NCBI RefSeq assembly: GCF_003260095.1
Contig: NZ_PTPX01000014.1
Location: forward strand, 1-64,000
Source: Glaesserella australis
Lineage (GTDB): Bacteria; Pseudomonadota; Gammaproteobacteria; Enterobacterales; Pasteurellaceae
Length of the DNA: 64,000 nucleotides
Direction of reading: 5' to 3'
Shown: positions 61,019-64,000 of the stretch, one piece after another
Position numbering within the stretch: the stretch's first letter is position 1
How the letters are laid out: every line of letters begins with the position of its first letter
Program-made: the position numbers and the translations under genes
Notes under the pieces: model-generated
Told to the model about the DNA's origin: nothing
What the model saw: the letters and a program-made list of their open reading frames with translations, nothing else
The model's database searches: none

Positions 61019-61402
61019 ATGTCAGAGTATGTTGGTGCTATTGTGCTTGAGGTTGATAGCTTAGAGATCGAGGTAACCAAATGCGACCCTAAAGTAAATA
61101 CAGGGCGAAAAGGCGTGAAAACATTTAATAGTTCTGGTCGAATGAAAGGGTTCATTCAGGGTATTGCCGAATACACACTCTCTATTACAGCCGTTAAACC
61201 TAAAACAGAAGATGGCACAATTATTGATGTTGATTGGGAAAACCTTACAAACGCCAAGATTACGATTTATCCATTGGGCGATGAAAGTAATCGCACTACA
61301 TATCAAGGTTGTTTTTCAACTGAAGTAGGCGAAAGCTATACGGTAGATAACGAAGCCGTAATAGATATTCAACTCGGTGCATTAAGAAAGGTGATTGAGT
61401 AA
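61019..61402 (+). CDS. Tail tube protein (Mu gpM-like)
   Basis: 127 aa. Beta-rich tube subunit with the family block GRMKGFIQGIAEYTLSITAVKP. AGGAGG-like bases precede the ATG, 9 bp after the sheath stop. The stop overlaps the next start by one base. Confidence 0.9.
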   Translation: MSEYVGAIVLEVDSLEIEVTKCDPKVNTGRKGVKTFNSSGRMKGFIQGIAEYTLSITAVKPKTEDGTIIDVDWENLTNAKITIYPLGDESNRTTYQGCFSTEVGESYTVDNEAVIDIQLGALRKVIE

Positions 61403-61782
61403 TGGAATTAACCAAAAGTGGCTTATTGCTTCTCGGCTTGCCATATAACGGCAAGCTCTATTTCGAAGCGAAAGTCCACGCAATGACGATTGGCGATGAA
61501 TGTGAGGCTCTGGAAGCTATTGAAAATAGTAAGAAAGAAGCGTCATCAATAGATTCTAAAGTCGTGCAAAATATGCTGGTTGATTTGGCATATTTGAGTG
61601 CTCAGATTGAGATTGTTGGTATTCCTAAATCAGCGCTAACACCTCGCTTTTTGCTTGAAAACTTATCCACAGATGATTACGCCATTTTGTTCAGCTTAAT
61701 TGATGATGTCAGAAAAAAGCGTATCGACGCTGGGGAAAGCCCAGAAACAGCGGACGACAAAGCAAGCACGAAACCAGCGTAA
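61402..61782 (+). CDS. Tail assembly chaperone, short form (Mu gp41-type)
   Basis: 126 aa, the zero-frame product. The N-terminal part (LTKSGLLLLGLPYNGKLYFEAKVHAMTIGDECEALEAIE) and the helical middle are typical of tail assembly chaperones that coat the tape measure. It contains the shift site at 61713-61719. Confidence 0.85.
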   Translation: MELTKSGLLLLGLPYNGKLYFEAKVHAMTIGDECEALEAIENSKKEASSIDSKVVQNMLVDLAYLSAQIEIVGIPKSALTPRFLLENLSTDDYAILFSLIDDVRKKRIDAGESPETADDKASTKPA

Positions 61783-61997
61783 ATGAAGCCTACACCCATT
61801 ATCGCCGAGCGGTAATGGTGTTGTCTAAGTTTGGTTTTAGTGCAAAAGATGTATGGGCAATGACAACGGTGGAAATTAGTGCTTGGGTTGAAACTTACCA
61901 AGAAAGTCTAGGTATTAAGCCAAAAGAGGACAACACCGTCGTGTCTAAACGGATACCGCTTGCCGAAATCAAGAAGCAATATCAAAAGGGGCTTTAA
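61402..61997 (+). CDS. Tail assembly chaperone, -1 frameshift form
   Basis: The heptamer A-AAA-AAG (61713-61719) is in frame as X-XXY-YYZ and equals the dnaX-type slippery site. Shifting -1 joins codons 1-106 to a frame that stays open to 61997, giving about 198 aa. The added part has strong coding character (YTHYRRAVMVLSKFGFSAK, VWAMTTVEISAWVETY) but no credible start of its own with a ribosome-binding site. A small AGCGT/ACGCT hairpin overlaps the site. This matches the conserved tail-gene frameshift of dsDNA phages. Confidence 0.82.
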
Positions 61998-62010
61998 TGC
62001 CTCTTTTTTT
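61986..62010 (+). terminator. Weak terminator before the tape measure gene
   Basis: AAGGGGC (61986-61992) pairs with GCCTCTT (61999-62005, one G-T pair) around TTTAAT, followed by T residues. It overlaps the chaperone stop codon. Confidence 0.5.
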
Positions 62011-62043
62011 ATATTTTAAATAAAGTTTAAAGGACTTTTAAAA

Positions 62044-64000
62044 ATGGCAGATTTTGATTTAAAGCTACAAATTAAAGCTGAAGATAAAGCCAGTCAGCAA
62101 ATTGAAGCCGTTGCTAAAAAAGTAAAAAGAGCAAATGACGAGATTAAAAGCTCGACAAAACAAAGCGAATTCGCCCAACAAGAAGCGAAGCAAAGAACAG
62201 CGCAGGTGGCACAACAACACGCTACAAAAGCAGAAATGTTGGCAAAGCGTGTAGCGAGTGCACAACGCACGCTCGGTGTACGAGCTGAGCGTGATTTACA
62301 AGCCGAGCTTAGACGCACACGTCAAGCCTATGACATTTTGGCTAAAAGTGGTGTTGCTTCTGCTCGTGATCTTGCTAGAGCCAAAGAGCAGGTTATTAAA
62401 AAAGAGCGAGAGCTACGAGCGGAAATGGGTAAAACCCCAATGGGGCAACGATTAGCAGGCATTGGACAAAACGCAATGGGGCTGGTTGCAGGCGCAACTG
62501 CTGGTGCAATGGTAATGACAAACCCTGTGCGAAAATCTATGGGGTATGACCGAGATTTAGCAATGGTGGCAAATACAGCTTTTTCAGATCGTGATGCGGC
62601 TGGACGTATTGAGGGGAAAAAAGAACTCAATAAGGCGGTTCAAAATGCGGTTACCACAGGCGGTGGTACAAAAGAAGATGCACTAGCATCACTTAATGCA
62701 CTTCTAGCCTCTGGGATGAAAGCAAATACAGCGATGAATCTTTTGCCAACATTACAAAAAGCAAGCACCGCAACAGGGGCAAGTGCGGAAGAATTAGCGG
62801 CGATTACCGTATCTGCTTTACAGAATGGTATTGCGGAAGCGGATATTGGCAAAGCGTTAGATATGGCAGTTGCTGCTGGACAAGCTGGACAGTTTGAATT
62901 GCGTGATATGGCGAAATGGTTGCCACAACAGATGGCAAAAGCGAATGCAATGGGGCTAACTGGGCTTGAGGGCTTTCAGACTTTATTAGTTGCCAATCAA
63001 CAAGCACGAGTAACAGCAGGTACAAATGATGAAGCCGGTAATAATCTATCTAATCTCTTAGGCAAAATAACAGCAAAAGAGACCGCAGAACGTTTTTCAA
63101 AGATTGAATATAAAGATAAAAACGGGAAATTAAGGGAAATTAACTATCTCAAATCAATGGAAGCATATAAATCTCAAGGGAAAAATTCACTTGAGGCGTT
63201 TATGTCTATTATGGATCAGGTTGTAAGTGGTAATGATGGTTACAAGGCATTACAAGAAAAGTTAAAAACCGCAAAGAAAGAAGATCAACAAAAAATCTTA
63301 ACTGAAATGGCAAAACTCTTTGAGGGTTCGGCAATCGCTGAAATTGTTTCTGATCAACAAGCCCTGATGGCATTGCTTGGTATTCGTAATAACGTGCAGT
63401 TGGGAAAAGAGGTAAACAGCCAAGTGCAAAATAGTCAAGGTGCGATTAATACCTCTTATGCCGTGATTGCTGATACTAATGCACATAAAGTCGAAGCGGT
63501 TAAATCTGCAGCGGAATTTGCACAAATGGAAAGCCTTAAAGGGTTTAATGATTTACTCGGCGATGCCAGCGTGAAACTGACAGAATATGCCAATAAATAT
63601 CCTGAATTAACGACAGCAGTTGCAGGTGCAGCAACAGGTGTTGCTGCAATCGGAGCTGCGGCACTTGCAGCAGCAGGCTCAATTACTCTGCTTGGGAAAA
63701 ATAAAAGTGTTGGCGGTGGTATAAGTGATATTTTGGATACGGCAACAAGCGGGAAAGGTGCGGGGAAATACTTAAAATGGGGTTCTCGCATTGCGGGTGT
63801 TGCTGGTGTTGCAACAATGTTGCACGGAGACCAAGCCCCAATGTCAGAAGAACGTAAAGCACAGTTAGCTGATTCTACATATCAAGCAGAACAGCTTTAC
63901 AAGCATAAAAAAGAAGTGCTTGGTAGCCGTTTTCACTCATTTTTCCGAAGTGATGAAACGCTGTCACAATACCGTAAAGATGTAGCGGCTTATGAAGCCA
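62044..64000 (+). CDS. Tail tape measure protein (partial)
   Basis: The first 652 residues; the gene continues past the window. The N-terminus is coiled coil (about 1-130, ADFDLKLQIKAEDKASQQIEAVAKK at the start cut into charged heptads), then a PhageMin_Tail-type core with an AVQNAVTTGGGTKEDALA region and hydrophobic Ala-rich stretches (about 520-550). It sets tail length and may be ejected. AAAGGA lies nine bases before the ATG. Confidence 0.9.
   Translation, partial: MADFDLKLQIKAEDKASQQIEAVAKKVKRANDEIKSSTKQSEFAQQEAKQRTAQVAQQHATKAEMLAKRVASAQRTLGVRAERDLQAELRRTRQAYDILAKSGVASARDLARAKEQVIKKERELRAEMGKTPMGQRLAGIGQNAMGLVAGATAGAMVMTNPVRKSMGYDRDLAMVANTAFSDRDAAGRIEGKKELNKAVQNAVTTGGGTKEDALASLNALLASGMKANTAMNLLPTLQKASTATGASAEELAAITVSALQNGIAEADIGKALDMAVAAGQAGQFELRDMAKWLPQQMAKANAMGLTGLEGFQTLLVANQQARVTAGTNDEAGNNLSNLLGKITAKETAERFSKIEYKDKNGKLREINYLKSMEAYKSQGKNSLEAFMSIMDQVVSGNDGYKALQEKLKTAKKEDQQKILTEMAKLFEGSAIAEIVSDQQALMALLGIRNNVQLGKEVNSQVQNSQGAINTSYAVIADTNAHKVEAVKSAAEFAQMESLKGFNDLLGDASVKLTEYANKYPELTTAVAGAATGVAAIGAAALAAAGSITLLGKNKSVGGGISDILDTATSGKGAGKYLKWGSRIAGVAGVATMLHGDQAPMSEERKAQLADSTYQAEQLYKHKKEVLGSRFHSFFRSDETLSQYRKDVAAYEA

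Noticed and set aside
61815-61997. Independent 60-aa gene after the tail chaperone
   Set aside because: No ribosome-binding site at its ATG, and coding character continues upstream in the same frame to the slippery site; treated as the frameshift tail.

Overview
The first 36.8 kb is chromosome of a gamma-proteobacterium of the family Pasteurellaceae. Gene content and order match that family (lexA/plsB divergent, holD-rimI, hflK-hflC, cybC, nadK). I counted 19 exact copies of the 9-mer ACAAGCGGT (either strand) by eye. This is the 'Apl-type' DNA uptake signal of the Actinobacillus/Mannheimia/Bibersteinia branch, not the Haemophilus-type AAGTGCGGT. The genus cannot be fixed further from the sequence alone.

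Chromosomal part (1-36,841). Housekeeping genes lie in short operons separated by clear hairpin terminators: ychF, pth, rsmC, holD-rimI, srmB, cyaY-recQ, lexA | plsB, priA, two tandem RarD-like transporters, alaA, menF-dsbD-SDR, lysO | dinB, htpX, a pepE/DcuC-like/M20-amidohydrolase operon, a TqsA-like permease, cybC, fabB, purA, hflK-hflC, a purine/uracil-type permease, trxA and nadK. Recognisable regulatory sites are LexA boxes at lexA and dinB, a CRP box before pepE, and a PurR box over the permease promoter. Two REPIN-like elements (paired GTAG-hairpin repeats) lie at 1287-1376 and 14944-15018.

Prophage part (about 36,859 to beyond 64,000). A Mu-like transposable prophage interrupts a DASS/SLC13-type carboxylate transporter gene; only its C-terminal coding part (36,545-36,841) is in view. 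The order follows phage Mu: repressor (minus strand), operator region with four copies of an 11-mer, Ner, MuA transposase, MuB, a run of small early genes, GemA, a Mor/C activator, lysozyme and small membrane proteins, small and large terminase, portal, MuF head protein, gpG, protease/scaffold, major head protein gpT, gp35-gp38-type proteins, sheath, tube, tail-assembly chaperone with a programmed -1 frameshift site, and the start of the tape measure. The right end lies outside the window.

Most unusual features. (1) A P1-like immunity module sits backwards in the late operon, between terminase and portal. It is an AntA/AntB antirepressor gene preceded by a structured leader that looks like a C4 antisense RNA; one loop is complementary to the bases abutting the ant start codon. 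(2) The MuF head protein has a C-terminal extension resembling BECR-fold (PBECR) nuclease domains. (3) The promoter-proximal regions of the lysozyme and protease/scaffold genes share sequence blocks, suggesting one late-promoter class (Mu Plys and PI analogues) served by the single Mor/C protein in view. (4) Likely cargo ('moron') genes occur on both strands: an antisense gene between muA and muB, a secreted-protein pair bounded by terminators, and an early lipoprotein. The prophage has only two exact uptake signals in 27 kb, and both lie beside cargo segments.
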